From the NCBI GenBank assembly GCA_030844895.1, contig CM061233.1, positions 52,815,453-52,879,452 on the forward strand: a stretch of DNA of 64,000 nucleotides, written 5' to 3'. The stretch is from Ambrosia x helenae. Lineage: Eukaryota > Streptophyta > Magnoliopsida > Asterales > Asteraceae. The notes under the pieces are model-generated. The model did no database searches. It had not been told where the DNA came from and was given only the letters and a program-made list of their open reading frames with translations. Position 1 is the first letter of the stretch. Every line of letters starts with the position of its first letter. A program made the translations under genes and the position numbers. Below are positions 1-14,900 of the stretch, piece by piece.

Positions 1-2539
1 GATTTATCTGAGTCTTTCGAATGTTCTGATATCTTAGGGCCATCTCGTTCCATCATTCGGGTCCCTTAAACTCCCACGTTACGATAGTTATAGCATTTCA
101 AACTAGAGACTTTTCATGTGTACGAATCTCAACATAATTGTCGTTTCGTGAGTCCGATTACCGTCCGGTCAGCTTCGTATGATTTATCCGAGTCTGTTGA
201 ATGATCAGACATCTTAGGGCCTTCTCGTTCCACCATTCAGAGCCCGTAAACTCCCATATTACGATAGTTATAGCCTTTTAAAGTCGAGTCTTTTCTTGTG
301 TACGAATCTCTACATAATTGTCGTTTCGTGAGTCCGATTACCGTCCGCTCAGCTTCGTATGATTTATCTAAGTCTTTCAAATGATTTGATATCTTAGGGC
401 GTCTCGTTCCACCATTTGGGTCCCTTAAACTCCCACATTACAATTGTTATTGCATTTTAAACTGAGTCTTTGCTTGTGTACGAATCTCAACGTAATTGTC
501 GTTTCGTGATTCCGATTACCGTCCGGTCAGCTTCGTATGATTTATCCGAGTCTGTTGAATGAGCAGACATCTTAGGGCCTTCTCGTTCCACCATTCAGAG
601 CCCGTAAACTCCCATATTACGATAGTTATAGCCTTTTAAAGACGAGTCTTTTCTTGTGTACGAATCTCTACATAATTGTCGTTTCGTGAGTCCGATTACC
701 GTCCGCTCAGCTTCGTATGATTTATCTGAGTCTTTCGAATGTTCTGATATCTTAGGGCCATCTCGTTCCATCATTCGGGTCCCTTAAACTCCCACGTTAC
801 GATAGTTATAGCATTTCAAACTAGAGACTTTTCATGTGTACGAATCTCAACATAATTGTCGTTTCGTGAGTCCGATTACCGTCCGGTCAGCTTCGTATGA
901 TTTATCCGAGTCTGTTGAATGAGCAGACATCTTAGGGCCTTCTCGTTCCACCATTCAGAGCCCGTAAACTCCCATATTACGATAGTTATAGTCTTTTAAA
1001 GTCGAGTCTTTTCTTGTGTACGAATCTCTACATAATTGTCGTTTCGTGAGTCCGATTACCGTCCGCTCAGCTTCGTATGATTTATCTGAGTCTTTCAAAT
1101 GATTTGATATCTTAGGGTCGTCTCGTTCCACCATTTGGGTCCCTTAAACTCCCACATTACAATTGTTATAGCATTTTAAACTGGAGTCTTTGCTTGTGTA
1201 CGAATCTCAACGTAATTGTCGTTTCGTGAGTCCGATTACCGTCCGGTCAGCTTCGTATGATTTATCCGAGTCTGTTGAATGAGCAGACATCTTAGGGCCT
1301 TCTCGTTCCACCATTCAGAGCCCGTAAACTCCCATATTACGATAGTTATAGCCTTTTAAAGACGAGTCTTTTCTTGTGTACGAATCTCTACATAATTGTC
1401 GTTTCGTGAGTCCGATTACCGTCCGCTCAGCTTCGTATGATTTATCTGAGTCTTTCGAATGTTCTGATATCTTAGGGCCATCTCGTTCCATCATTCGGGT
1501 CCCTTAAACTCCCACGTTACGATAGTTATAGCATTTCAAACTAGAGACTTTTCATGTGTACGAATCTCAACATAATTGTCGTTTCGTGAGTCCGATTACC
1601 GTCCGGTCAGCTTCGTATGATTTATCCGAGTCTGTTGAATGATCAGACATCTTAGGGCCTTCTCGTTCCACCATTCAGAGCCCGTAAAATCCCATATTAC
1701 GATAGTTATAGCCTTTTAAACTCGAGCTTTTCTTGTGTACGAATCTCTACATAATTGTCGTTTCGTGAGTCCGATTACCGTCCGCTCAGCTTCGTATGAT
1801 TTATCTGAGTCTTTCGAATGATCTGATATCTTAGGGCCTTCTCGTTCCACCATTCGGGTCCCTTAAACTCCCACGTTACGATAGTTATAGCATTTCAAAC
1901 TAGAGACTTTTCATGTGTACGAATCTCAACGTAATTGTCGTTTCGTGAGTCCGATTACCGTCCGGTCAGCTTCGTATGATTTATCCGAGTCTGTTGAATG
2001 AGCAGACATCTTAGGGCCTTCTCGTTCCACCATTCAGAGCCCGTAAACTCCCATATTACGATAGTTATAGCCTTTTAAAGACGAGTCTTTTCTTGTGTAC
2101 GAATCTCTACATAATTGTCGTTTCGTGAGTCCGATTACCGTCCGCTCAGCTTCGTATGATTTATCTGAGTCTTTCGAATGTTCTGATATCTTAGGGCCAT
2201 CTCGTTCCATCATTCGGGTCCCTTAAACTCCCACGTTACGATAGTTATAGCATTTCAAACTAGAGACTTTTCATGTGTACGAATCTCAACATAATTGTCG
2301 TTTCGTGAGTCCGATTACCGTCCGGTCAGCTTCGTATGATTTATCCGAGTCTGTTGAATGAGCAGACATCTTAGGGCCTTCTCGTTCCACCATTCAGAGC
2401 CCGTAAACTCCCATATTACGATAGTTATAGTCTTTTAAAGTCGAGTCTTTTCTTGTGTACGAATCTCTACATAATTGTCGTTTCGTGAGTCCGATTACCG
2501 TCCGCTCAGCTTCGTATGATTTATCTAAGTCTTTCAAAT

Positions 2540-2640
2540 GATTTGATAATCTCTAGTCGTTTCGTGAGTCCGATTACCGTCGCTCAGCTTCGTATGATTT
2601 ATCTAAGTCTTTCAAATGATCTTAGGGTCGTCTCGTTCCA
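2540..2640. repeat. Rearranged satellite junction
   Basis: An A' monomer is cut after CAAATGATTTGAT and joined to CTCTAGTCGTTTCGTGAG, that is, to the tail of a monomer. The next A' monomer is also shortened (CAAATGATCTTAGGG lacks the normal GATAT segment). Two deletions within 100 bp suggest one complex repair or crossover event. It is the only visible break in the first 11 kb. Confidence 0.8.
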
Positions 2641-5600
2641 CCATTGGGTCCCTTAAACTCCACATTACAATTGTTATAGCATTTTAAACTGGAGTCTTTG
2701 CTTGTGTACGAATCTCAACGTAATTGTCGTTTCGTGAGTCCGATTACCGTCCGGTCAGCTTCGTATGATTTATCCGAGTCTGTTGAATGAGCAGACATCT
2801 TAGGGCCTTCTCGTTCCACCATTCAGAGCCCGTAAACTCCCATATTACGATAGTTATAGCCTTTTAAAGACGAGTCTTTTCTTGTGTACGAATCTCTACA
2901 TAATTGTCGTTTCGTGAGTCCGATTACCGTCCGCTCAGCTTCGTATGATTTATCTGAGTCTTTCGAATGATCTGATATCTTAGGGCCGTCTCGTTCCACC
3001 ATTCGGGTCCCTTAAACTCCCACGTTACGATAGTTATAGCATTTCAAACTAGAGTCTTTTCATGTGTACGAATCTCAACGTAATTGTCGTTTCGTGAGTC
3101 CGATTACCGTCCGGTCAGCTTCGTATGATTTATCCGAGTCTGTTGAATGATCAGACATCTTAGGGCCTTCTCGTTCCACCATTCGGGGCCCGTAAACTCC
3201 CATATTACGATAGTTATAGCCTTTTAAACTCGAGTCTTTTCTTGTGTACGAATCTCTACATAATTGTCGTTTCGTGAGTCCGATTACCGTCCGCTCAGCT
3301 TCGTATGATTTATCTGAGTCTTTCGAATGATCTGATATCTTAGGGCCTTCTCGTTCCACCATTCGGGTCCCTTAAACTCCCACGTTACGATAGTTATAGC
3401 ATTTCAAACTAGAGACTTTTCATGTGTACGAATCTCAACGTAATTGTCGTTTCGTGAGTCCGATTACCGTCCGGTCAGCTTCGTATGATTTATCCGAGTC
3501 TGTTGAATGAGCAGACATCTTAGGGCCTTCTCGTTCCACCATTCAGAGCCCGTAAACTCCCATATTACGATAGTTATAGCCTTTTAAAGACGAGTCTTTT
3601 CTTGTGTACGAATCTCTACATAATTGTCGTTTCGTGAGTCCGATTACCGTCCGCTCAGCTTCGTATGATTTATCTGAGTCTTTCGAATGATCTGATATCT
3701 TAGGGCCATCTCGTTCCATCATTCGGGTCCCTTAAACTCCCACGTTACGATAGTTATAGCATTTCAAACTAGAGTCTTTTCATGTGTACGAATCTCAACG
3801 TAATTGTCGTTTCGTGAGTCCGATTACCGTCCGGTCAGCTTCGTATGATTTATCCGAGTCTGTTGAATGAGCAGACATCTTAGGGCCTTCTCGTTCCACC
3901 ATTCAGAGCCCGTAAACTCCCATATTACGATAGTTATAGCCTTTTAAAGACGAGTCTTTTCTTGTGTACGAATCTCTACATAATTGTCGTTTCGTGAGTC
4001 CGATTACCGTCCGCTCAGCTTCGTATGATTTATCTGAGTCTTTCGAATGTTCTGATATCTTAGGGCCGTCTCGTTCCACCATTCGGGTCCCTTAAACTCC
4101 CACATTACGATAGTTATAGCATTTTAAACTAGAGTCTTTTCTTGTGTACGAATCTCAACGTAATTGTCGTTTCGTGAGTCCGATTACCGTCCGGTCAGCT
4201 TCGTATGATTTATCCGAGTCTGTTGAATGATCAGACATCTTAGGGCCTTCTCGTTCCACCATTCAGAGCCCGTAAACTCCCATATTACGATAGTTATAGC
4301 CTTTTAAAGTCGAGTCTTTTCTTGTGTACGAATCTCTACATAATTGTCGTTTCGTGAGTCCGATTACCGTCCGCTCAGCTTCGTATGATTTATCTGAGTC
4401 TTTCAAATGATCTGATATCTTAGGGCCGTCTCGTTCCACCATTCGGGTCCCTTAAACTCCCACATTACGATAGTTATAGCATTTCAAACTGGAGTCTTTT
4501 CATGTGTACGAATCTCAACGTAATTGTCGTTTCGTGAGTCCGATTACCGTCCGGTCAGCTTCGTATGATTTATCCGAGTCTGTTGAATGAGCAGACATCT
4601 TAGGGCCTTCTCGTTCCACCATTCAGAGCCCGTAAACTCCCATATTACGATAGTTATAGCCTTTTAAAGACGAGTCTTTTCTTGTGTACGAATCTCTACA
4701 TAATTGTCGTTTCGTGAGTCCGATTACCGTCCGCTCAGCTTCGTATGATTTATCTGAGTCTTTCGAATGATCTGATATCTTAGGGCCATCTCGTTCCACC
4801 ATTCGGGTCCCTTAAACTCCCACGTTACGATAGTTATAGCATTTCAAACTAGAGACTTTTCATGTGTACGAATCTCAACATAATTGTCGTTTCGTGAGTC
4901 CGATTACCGTCCGGTCAGCTTCGTATGATTTATCCGAGTCTGTTGAATGAGCAGACATCTTAGGGCCTTCTCGTTCCACCATTCAGAGCCCGTAAACTCC
5001 CATATTACGATAGTTATAGCCTTTTAAAGACGAGTCTTTTCTTGTGTACGAATCTCTACATAATTGTCGTTTCGTGAGTCCGATTACCGTCCGCTCAGCT
5101 TCGTATGATTTATCTGAGTCTTTCGAATGATCTGATATCTTAGGGCCTTCTCGTTCCACCATTCGGGTCCCTTAAACTCCCACATTACGATAGTTATAGC
5201 ATTTTAAACTAGAGTCTTTTCATGTGTACGAATCTCAACGTAATTGTCGTTTCGTGAGTCCGATTACCGTCCGGTCAGCTTCGTATGATTTATCCGAGTC
5301 TGTTGAATGAGCAGACATCTTAGGGCCTTCTCGTTCCACCATTCAGAGCCCGTAAACTCCCATATTACGATAGTTATAGCCTTTTAAAGACGAGTCTTTT
5401 CTTGTGTACGAATCTCTACATAATTGTCGTTTCGTGAGTCCGATTACCGTCCGCTCAGCTTCGTATGATTTATCTGAGTCTTTCGAATGTTCTGATATCT
5501 TAGGGCCGTCTCGTTCCACCATTCGGGTCCCTTAAACTCCCACGTTACGATAGTTATAGCATTTCAAACTAGAGTCTTTTCATGTGTACGAATCTCAACG

Positions 5601-8600
5601 TAATTGTCGTTTCGTGAGTCCGATTACCGTCCGGTCAGCTTCGTATGATTTATCCGAGTCTGTTGAATGAGCAGACATCTTAGGGCCTTCTCGTTCCACC
5701 ATTCAGAGCCCGTAAACTCCCATATTACGATAGTTATAGCCTTTTAAAGTCGAGTCTTTTCTTGTGTACGAATCTCTACATAATTGTCGTTTCGTGAGTC
5801 CGATTACCGTCCGCTCAGCTTCGTATGATTTATCTGAGTCTTTCGAATGATCTGATATCTTAGGGCCTTCTCGTTCCACCATTCGGGTCCCTTAAACTCC
5901 CACGTTACGATAGTTATAGCATTTCAAACTAGAGACTTTTCATGTGTACGAATCTCAACGTAATTGTCGTTTCGTGAGTCCGATTACCGTCCGGTCAGCT
6001 TCGTATGATTTATCCGAGTCTGTTGAATGAGCAGACATCTTAGGGCCTTCTCGTTCCACCATTCAGAGCCCGTAAACTCCCATATTACGATAGTTATAGC
6101 CTTTTAAAGTCGAGTCTTTTCTTGTGTACGAATCTCTACATAATTGTCGTTTCGTGAGTCCGATTACCGTCCGCTCAGCTTCGTATGATTTATCTGAGTC
6201 TTTCGAATGATCTGATATCTTAGGGCCGTCTCGTTCCACCATTCGGGTCCCTTAAACTCCCACGTTACGATAGTTATAGCATTTCAAACTAGAGTCTTTT
6301 CATGTGTACGAATCTCAACGTAATTGTCGTTTCGTGAGTCCGATTACCGTCCGGTCAGCTTCGTATGATTTATCCGAGTCTGTTGAATGAGCAGACATCT
6401 TAGGGCCTTCTCGTTCCACCATTCAGAGCCCGTAAACTCCCATATTACGATAGTTATAGCCTTTTAAAGACGAGTCTTTTCTTGTGTACGAATCTCTACA
6501 TAATTGTCGTTTCGTGAGTCCGATTACCGTCCGCTCAGCTTCGTATGATTTATCTGAGTCTTTCGAATGATCTGATATCTTAGGGCCGTCTCGTTCCACC
6601 ATTCGGGTCCCTTAAACTCCCACATTACAATAGTTATAGCATTTTAAACTAGAGTCTTTTCATGTGTACGAATCTCAACGTAATTGTCGTTTCGTGAGTC
6701 CGATTACCGTCCGGTCAGCTTCGTATGATTTATCCGAGTCTGTTGAATGAGCAGACATCTTAGGGCCTTCTCGTTCCACCATTCAGAGCCCGTAAACTCC
6801 CATATTACGATAGTTATAGCCTTTTAAAGTCGAGTCTTTTCTTGTGTACGAATCTCTACATAATTGTCGTTTCGTGAGTCCGATTACCGTCCGCTCAGCT
6901 TCGTATGATTTATCTGAGTCTTTCAAATGATCTGATATCTTAGGGTCGTCTCGTTCCACCATTCGGGTCCCTTAAACTCCCACATTACAATTGTTATAGC
7001 ATTTTAAACTGAGTCTTTTCTTGTGTACGAATCTCAACGTAATTGTCGTTTCGTGAGTCCGATTACCGTCCGGTCAGCTTCGTATGATTTATCCGAGTCT
7101 GTTGAATGAGCAGACATCTTAGGGCCTTCTCGTTCCACCATTCAGAGCCCGTAAACTCCCATATTACGATAGTTATAGCCTTTTAAAGACGAGTCTTTTC
7201 TTGTGTACGAATCTCTACATAATTGTCGTTTCGTGAGTCCGATTACCGTCCGCTCAGCTTCGTATGATTTATCTGAGTCTTTCGAATGTTCTGATATCTT
7301 AGGGCCATCTCGTTCCATCATTCGGGTCCCTTAAACTCCCACGTTACGATAGTTATAGCATTTCAAACTAGAGACTTTTCATGTGTACGAATCTCAACAT
7401 AATTGTCGTTTCGTGAGTCCGATTACCGTCCGGTCAGCTTCGTATGATTTATCCGAGTCTGTTGAATGAGCAGACATCTTAGGGCCTTCTCGTTCCACCA
7501 TTCAGAGCCCGTAAACTCCCATATTACGATAGTTATAGCCTTTTAAAGTCGAGTCTTTTCTTGTGTACGAATCTCTACATAATTGTCGTTTCGTGAGTCC
7601 GATTACCGTCCGCTCAGCTTCGTATGATTTATCTGAGTCTTTCAAATGATTTGATATCTTAGGGTCGTCTCGTTCCACCATTCGGGTCCCTTAAACTCCC
7701 ACATTACAATTGTTATAGCATTTTAAACTGGAGTCTTTGCTTGTGTACGAATCTCAACGTAATTGTCGTTTCGTGAGTCCGATTACCGTCCGGTCAGCTT
7801 CGTATGATTTATCCGAGTCTGTTGAATGAGCAGACATCTTAGGGCCTTCTCGTTCCACCATTCAGAGCCCGTAAACTCCCATATTACGATAGTTATAGCC
7901 TTTTAAAGACGAGTCTTTTCTTGTGTACGAATCTCTACATAATTGTCGTTTCGTGAGTCCGATTACCGTCCGCTCAGCTTCGTATGATTTATCTGAGTCT
8001 TTCGAATGTTCTGATATCTTAGGGCCATCTCGTTCCACCATTCGGGTCCCTTAAACTCCCACGTTACGATAGTTATAGCATTTCAAACTAGAGACTTTTC
8101 ATGTGTACGAATCTCAACATAATTGTCGTTTCGTGAGTCCGATTACCGTCCGGTCAGCTTCGTATGATTTATCCGAGTCTGTTGAATGAGCAGACATCTT
8201 AGGGCCTTCTCGTTCCACCATTCAGAGCCCGTAAACTCCCATATTACGATAGTTATAGCCTTTTAAAGTCGAGTCTTTTCTTGTGTACGAATCTCTACAT
8301 AATTGTCGTTTCGTGAGTCCGATTACCGTCCGCTCAGCTTCGTATGATTTATCTGAGTCTTTCAAATGATTTGATATCTTAGGGTCGTCTCGTTCCACCA
8401 TTCGGGTCCCTTAAACTCCCACATTACGATTGTTATAGCATTTTAAACTGGAGTCTTTGCTTGTGTACGAATCTCAACGTAATTGTCGTTTCGTGAGTCC
8501 GATTACCGTCCGGTCAGCTTCGTATGATTTATCCGAGTCTGTTGAATGAGCAGACATCTTAGGGCCTTCTCGTTCCACCATTCAGAGCCCGTAAACTCCC

Positions 8601-11600
8601 ATATTACGATAGTTATAGCCTTTTAAAGACGAGTCTTTTCTTGTGTACGAATCTCTACATAATTGTCGTTTCGTGAGTCCGATTACCGTCCGCTCAGCTT
8701 CGTATGATTTATCTGAGTCTTTCGAATGTTCTGATATCTTAGGGCCATCTCGTTCCACCATTCGGGTCCCTTAAACTCCCACGTTACGATAGTTATAGCA
8801 TTTCAAACTAGAGACTTTTCATGTGTACGAATCTCAACATAATTGTCGTTTCGTGAGTCCGATTACCGTCCGGTCAGCTTCGTATGATTTATCCGAGTCT
8901 GTTGAATGATCAGACATCTTAGGGCCTTCTCGTTCCACCATTCAGAGCCCGTAAACTCCCATATTACGATAGTTATAGCCTTTTAAAGTCGAGTCTTTTC
9001 TTGTGTACGAATCTCTACATAATTGTCGTTTCGTGAGTCCGATTACCGTCCGCTCAGCTTCGTATGATTTATCTGAGTCTTTCAAATGATCTGATATCTT
9101 AGGGCCGTCTCGTTCCACCATTTGGGTCCCTTAAACTCCCACATTACAATTGTTATAGCATTTTAAACTGGAGTCTTTGCTTGTGTACGAATCTCAACGT
9201 AATTGTCGTTTCGTGAGTCCGATTACCGTCCGGTCAGCTTCGTATGATTTATCCGAGTCTGTTGAATGAGCAGACATCTTAGGGCCTTCTCGTTCCACCA
9301 TTCAGAGCCCGTAAACTCCCATATTACGATAGTTATAGCCTTTTAAAGACGAGTCTTTTCTTGTGTACGAATCTCTACATAATTGTCGTTTCGTGAGTCC
9401 GATTACCGTCCGCTCAGCTTCGTATGATTTATCTGAGTCTTTCGAATGTTCTGATATCTTAGGGCCATCTCGTTCCATCATTCGGGTCCCTTAAACTCCC
9501 ACGTTACGATAGTTATAGCATTTCAAACTAGAGACTTTTCATGTGTACGAATCTCAACATAATTGTCGTTTCGTGAGTCCGATTACCGTCCGGTCAGCTT
9601 CGTATGATTTATCCGAGTCTGTTGAATGAGCAGACATCTTAGGGCCTTCTCGTTCCACCATTCAGAGCCCGTAAACTCCCATATTACGATAGTTATAGCC
9701 TTTTAAAGTCGAGTCTTTTCTTGTGTACGAATCTCTACATAATTGTCGTTTCGTGAGTCCGATTACCGTCCGCTCAGCTTCGTATGATTTATCTGAGTCT
9801 TTCAAATGATCTGATATCTTAGGGCCGTCTCGTTCCACCATTCGGGTCCCTTAAACTCCCACATTACAATTGTTATAGCATTTTAAACTGGAGTCTTTGC
9901 TTGTGTACGAATCTCAACGTAATTGTCGTTTCGTGAGTCCGATTACCGTCCGGTCAGCTTCGTATGATTTATCCGAGTCTGTTGAATGAGCAGACATCTT
10001 AGGGCCTTCTCGTTCCACCATTCAGAGCCCGTAAACTCCCATATTACGATAGTTATAGCCTTTTAAAGACGAGTCTTTTCTTGTGTACGAATCTCTACAT
10101 AATTGTCGTTTCGTGAGTCCGATTACCGTCCGCTCAGCTTCGTATGATTTATCTGAGTCTTTCGAATGTTCTGATATCTTAGGGCCATCTCGTTCCACCA
10201 TTCGGGTCCCTTAAACTCCCACGTTACGATAGTTATAGCATTTCAAACTAGAGACTTTTCATGTGTACGAATCTCAACATAATTGTCGTTTCGTGAGTCC
10301 GATTACCGTCCGGTCAGCTTCGTATGATTTATCCGAGTCTGTTGAATGAGCAGACATCTTAGGGCCTTCTCGTTCCACCATTCAGAGCCCGTAAACTCCC
10401 ATATTACGATAGTTATAGTCTTTTAAAGTCGAGTCTTTTCTTGTGTACGAATCTCTACATAATTGTCGTTTCGTGAGTCCGATTACCGTCCGCTCAGCTT
10501 CGTATGATTTATCTAAGTCTTTCAAATGATTTGATATCTTAGGGTCGTCTCGTTCCACCATTCGGGTCCCTTAAACTCCCACATTACAATTGTTATAGCA
10601 TTTTAAACTGGAGTCTTTGCTTGTGTACGAATCTCAACGTAATTGTCGTTTCGTGAGTCCGATTACCGTCCGGTCAGCTTCGTATGATTTATCCGAGTCT
10701 GTTGAATGAGCAGACATCTTAGGGCCTTCTCGTTCCACCATTCAGAGCCCGTAAACTCCCATATTACGATAGTTATAGCCTTTTAAAGACGAGTCTTTTC
10801 TTGTGTACGAATCTCTACATAATTGTCGTTTCGTGAGTCCGATTACCGTCCGCTCAGCTTCGTATGATTTATCTGAGTCTTTCGAATGTTCTGATATCTT
10901 AGGGCCATCTCGTTCCACCATTCGGGTCCCTTAAACTCCCACGTTACGATAGTTATAGCATTTCAAACTAGAGACTTTTCATGTGTACGAATCTCAACAT
11001 AATTGTCGTTTCGTGAGTCCGATTACCGTCCGGTCAGCTTCGTATGATTTATCCGAGTCTGTTGAATGATCAGACATCTTAGGGCCTTCTCGTTCCACCA
11101 TTCGGGGCCCGTAAAATCCCATATTACGATAGTTATAGCCTTTTAAACTCGAGTTTTCTTGTGTACGAATCTCTACATAATTGTCGTTTCGTGAGTCCGA
11201 TTACCGTCCGCTCAGCTTCGTATGATTTATCTGAGTCTTTCGAATGATCTGATATCTTAGGGCCTTCTCGTTCCACCATTCGGGTCCCTTAAACTCCCAC
11301 GTTACGATAGTTATAGCATTTCAAACTAGAGACTTTTCATGTGTACGAATCTCAACGTAATTGTCGTTTCGTGAGTCCGATTACCGTCCGGTCAGCTTCG
11401 TATGATTTATCCGAGTCTGTTGAATGAGCAGACATCTTAGGGCCTTCTCGTTCCACCATTCAGAGCCCGTAAACTCCCATATTACGATAGTTATAGCCTT
11501 TTAAAGACGAGTCTTTTCTTGTGTACGAATCTCTACATAATTGTCGTTTCGTGAGTCCGATTACCGTCCGCTCAGCTTCGTATGATTTATCTGAGTCTTT

Positions 11601-11939
11601 CGAATGTTCTGATATCTTAGGGCCATCTCGTTCCACCATTCGGGTCCCTTAAACTCCCACGTTACGATAGTTATAGCATTTCAAACTAGAGACTTTTCAT
11701 GTGTACGAATCTCAACATAATTGTCGTTTCGTGAGTCCGATTACCGTCCGGTCAGCTTCGTATGATTTATCCGAGTCTGTTGAATGAGCAGACATCTTAG
11801 GGCCTTCTCGTTCCACCATTCAGAGCCCGTAAACTCCCATATTACGATAGTTATAGTCTTTTAAAGTCGAGTCTTTTCTTGTGTACGAATCTCTACATAA
11901 TTGTCGTTTCGTGAGTCCGATTACCGTCCGCTCAGCTTC

Positions 11940-14900
11940 GTATGATTTATCTAAGTCTTTCAAATGATTTGGAGTCTTTTCTTGTGTACGAATCTCTACA
12001 TAATTGTCGTTTCGTGAGTCCGATTACCGTCCGCTCAGCTTCGTATGATTTATCTGAGTCTTTCAAATGATTTGATATCTTAGGGTCGTCTCGTTCCACC
12101 ATTTGGGTCCCTTAAACTCCCACATTACAATTGTTATAGCATTTTAAACTGGAGTCTTTTCTTGTGTACGAATCTCAACGTAATTGTCGTTTCGTGAGTC
12201 CGATTACCGTCCGGTCAGCTTCGTATGATTTATCCGAGTCTGTTGAATGAGCAGACATCTTAGGGCCTTCTCGTTCCACCATTCAGAGCCCGTAAACTCC
12301 CATATTACGATAGTTATAGCCTTTTAAAGTCGAGTCTTTTCTTGTGTACGAATCTCTACATAATTGTCGTTTCGTGAGTCCGATTACCGTCCGCTCAGCT
12401 TCGTATGATTTATCTGAGTCTTTCGAATGATCTGATATCTTAGGGCCGTCTCGTTCCACCATTCGGGTCCCTTAAACTCCCACATTACGATTGTTATAGC
12501 ATTTTAAACTGGAGTCTTTTCTTGTGTACGAATCTCAACGTAATTGTCGTTTCGTGAGTCCGATTACCGTCCGGTCAGCTTCGTATGATTTATCCGAGTC
12601 TGTTGAATGATCAGACATCTTAGGGCCTTCTCGTTCCACCATTCAGAGCCCGTAAACTCCCATATTACGATAGTTATAGCCTTTTAAAGACGAGTCTTTT
12701 CTTGTGTACGAATCTCTACATAATTGTCGTTTCGTGAGTCCGATTACCGTCCGCTCAGCTTCGTATGATTTATCTGAGTCTTTCGAATGATCTGATATCT
12801 TAGGGCCATCTCGTTCCACCATTCGGGTCCCTTAAACTCCCACGTTACGATAGTTATAGCATTTCAAACTAGAGACTTTTCATGTGTACGAATCTCAACA
12901 TAATTGTCGTTTCGTGAGTCCGATTACCGTCCGGTCAGCTTCGTATGATTTATCCGAGTCTGTTGAATGAGCAGACATCTTAGGGCCTTCTCGTTCCACC
13001 ATTCAGAGCCCGTAAACTCCCATATTACGATAGTTATAGCCTTTTAAAGTCGAGTCTTTTCTTGTGTACGAATCTCTACATAATTGTCGTTTCGTGAGTC
13101 CGATTACCGTCCGCTCAGCTTCGTATGATTTATCTGAGTCTTTCAAATGATCTGATATCTTAGGGTCGTCTCGTTCCACCATTCGGGTCCCTTAAACTCC
13201 CACATTACAATTGTTATAGCATTTTAAACTGGAGTCTTTGCTTGTGTACGAATCTCAACGTAATTGTCGTTTCGTGAGTCCGATTACCGTCCGGTCAGCT
13301 TCGTATGATTTATCCGAGTCTGTTGAATGAGCAGACATCTTAGGGCCTTCTCGTTCCACCATTCAGAGCCCGTAAACTCCCATATTACGATAGTTATAGC
13401 CTTTTAAAGACGAGTCTTTTCTTGTGTACGAATCTCTACATAATTGTCGTTTCGTGAGTCCGATTACCGTCCGCTCAGCTTCGTATGATTTATCTGAGTC
13501 TTTCGAATGTTCTGATATCTTAGGGCCATCTCGTTCCATCATTCGGGTCCCTTAAACTCCCACGTTACGATAGTTATAGCATTTCAAACTAGAGACTTTT
13601 CATGTGTACGAATCTCAACATAATTGTCGTTTCGTGAGTCCGATTACCGTCCGGTCAGCTTCGTATGATTTATCCGAGTCTGTTGAATGATCAGACATCT
13701 TAGGGCCTTCTCGTTCCACCATTCGGAGCCCGTAAACTCCCATATTACGATAGTTATAGCCTTTTAAACTCGAGTCTTTTCTTGTGTACGAATCTCTACA
13801 TAATTGTCGTTTCGTGAGTCCGATTACCGTCCGCTCAGCTTCGTATGATTTATCTGAGTCTTTCGAATGATCTGATATCTTAGGGCCTTCTCGTTCCACC
13901 ATTCGGGTCCCTTAAACTCCCACGTTACGATAGTTATAGCATTTCAAACTTGAGACTTTTCATGTGTACGAATCTCAACGTAATTGTCGTTTCGTGAGTC
14001 CGATTACCGTCCGGTCAGCTTCGTATGATTTATCCGAGTCTGTTGAATGAGCAGACATCTTAGGGCCTTCTCGTTCCACCATTCAGAGCCCGTAAACTCC
14101 CATATTACGATAGTTATAGCCTTTTAAAGACGAGTCTTTTCTTGTGTACGAATCTCTACATAATTGTCGTTTCGTGAGTCCGATTACCGTCCGCTCAGCT
14201 TCGTATGATTTATCTGAGTCTTTCGAATGTTCTGATATCTTAGGGCCATCTCGTTCCACCATTCGGGTCCCTTAAACTCCCACGTTACGATAGTTATAGC
14301 ATTTCAAACTAGAGACTTTTCATGTGTACGAATCTCAACATAATTGTCGTTTCGTGAGTCCGATTACCGTCCGGTCAGCTTCGTATGATTTATCCGAGTC
14401 TGTTGAATGAGCAGACATCTTAGGGCCTTCTCGTTCCACCATTCAGAGCCCGTAAACTCCCATATTACGATAGTTATAGCTTTTAAAGTCGAGTCTTTTC
14501 TTGTGTACGAATCTCTACATAATTGTCGTTTCGTGAGTCCGATTACCGTCCGCTCAGCTTCGTATGATTTATCTAAGTCTTTCAAATGATTTGGAGTCTT
14601 TTCTTGTGTACGAATCTCTACATAATTGTCGTTTCGTGAGTCCGATTACCGTCCGCTCAGCTTCGTATGATTTATCTGAGTCTTTCAAATGATTTGATAT
14701 CTTAGGGCCGTCTCGTTCCACCATTTGGGTCCCTTAAACTCCCACATTACGATAGTTATAGCATTTTAAACTGGAGTCTTTTCTTGTGTACGAATCTCAA
14801 CGTAATTGTCGTTTCGTGAGTCCGATTACCGTCCGGTCAGCTTCGTATGATTTATCCGAGTCTGTTGAATGAGCAGACATCTTAGGGCCTTCTCGTTCCA

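Noticed and set aside
3075..3362. Recurrent open frames of 60-115 codons on both strands throughout 1-50,476 (reading like MVEREGPKISDHSKDSDKSY on the minus strand)
   Set aside because: They are the satellite monomer translated. A length of 180 bp is 60 codons, so a frame that is open in one monomer tends to stay open in the next. There are no introns, no distinct start context and no family resemblance.
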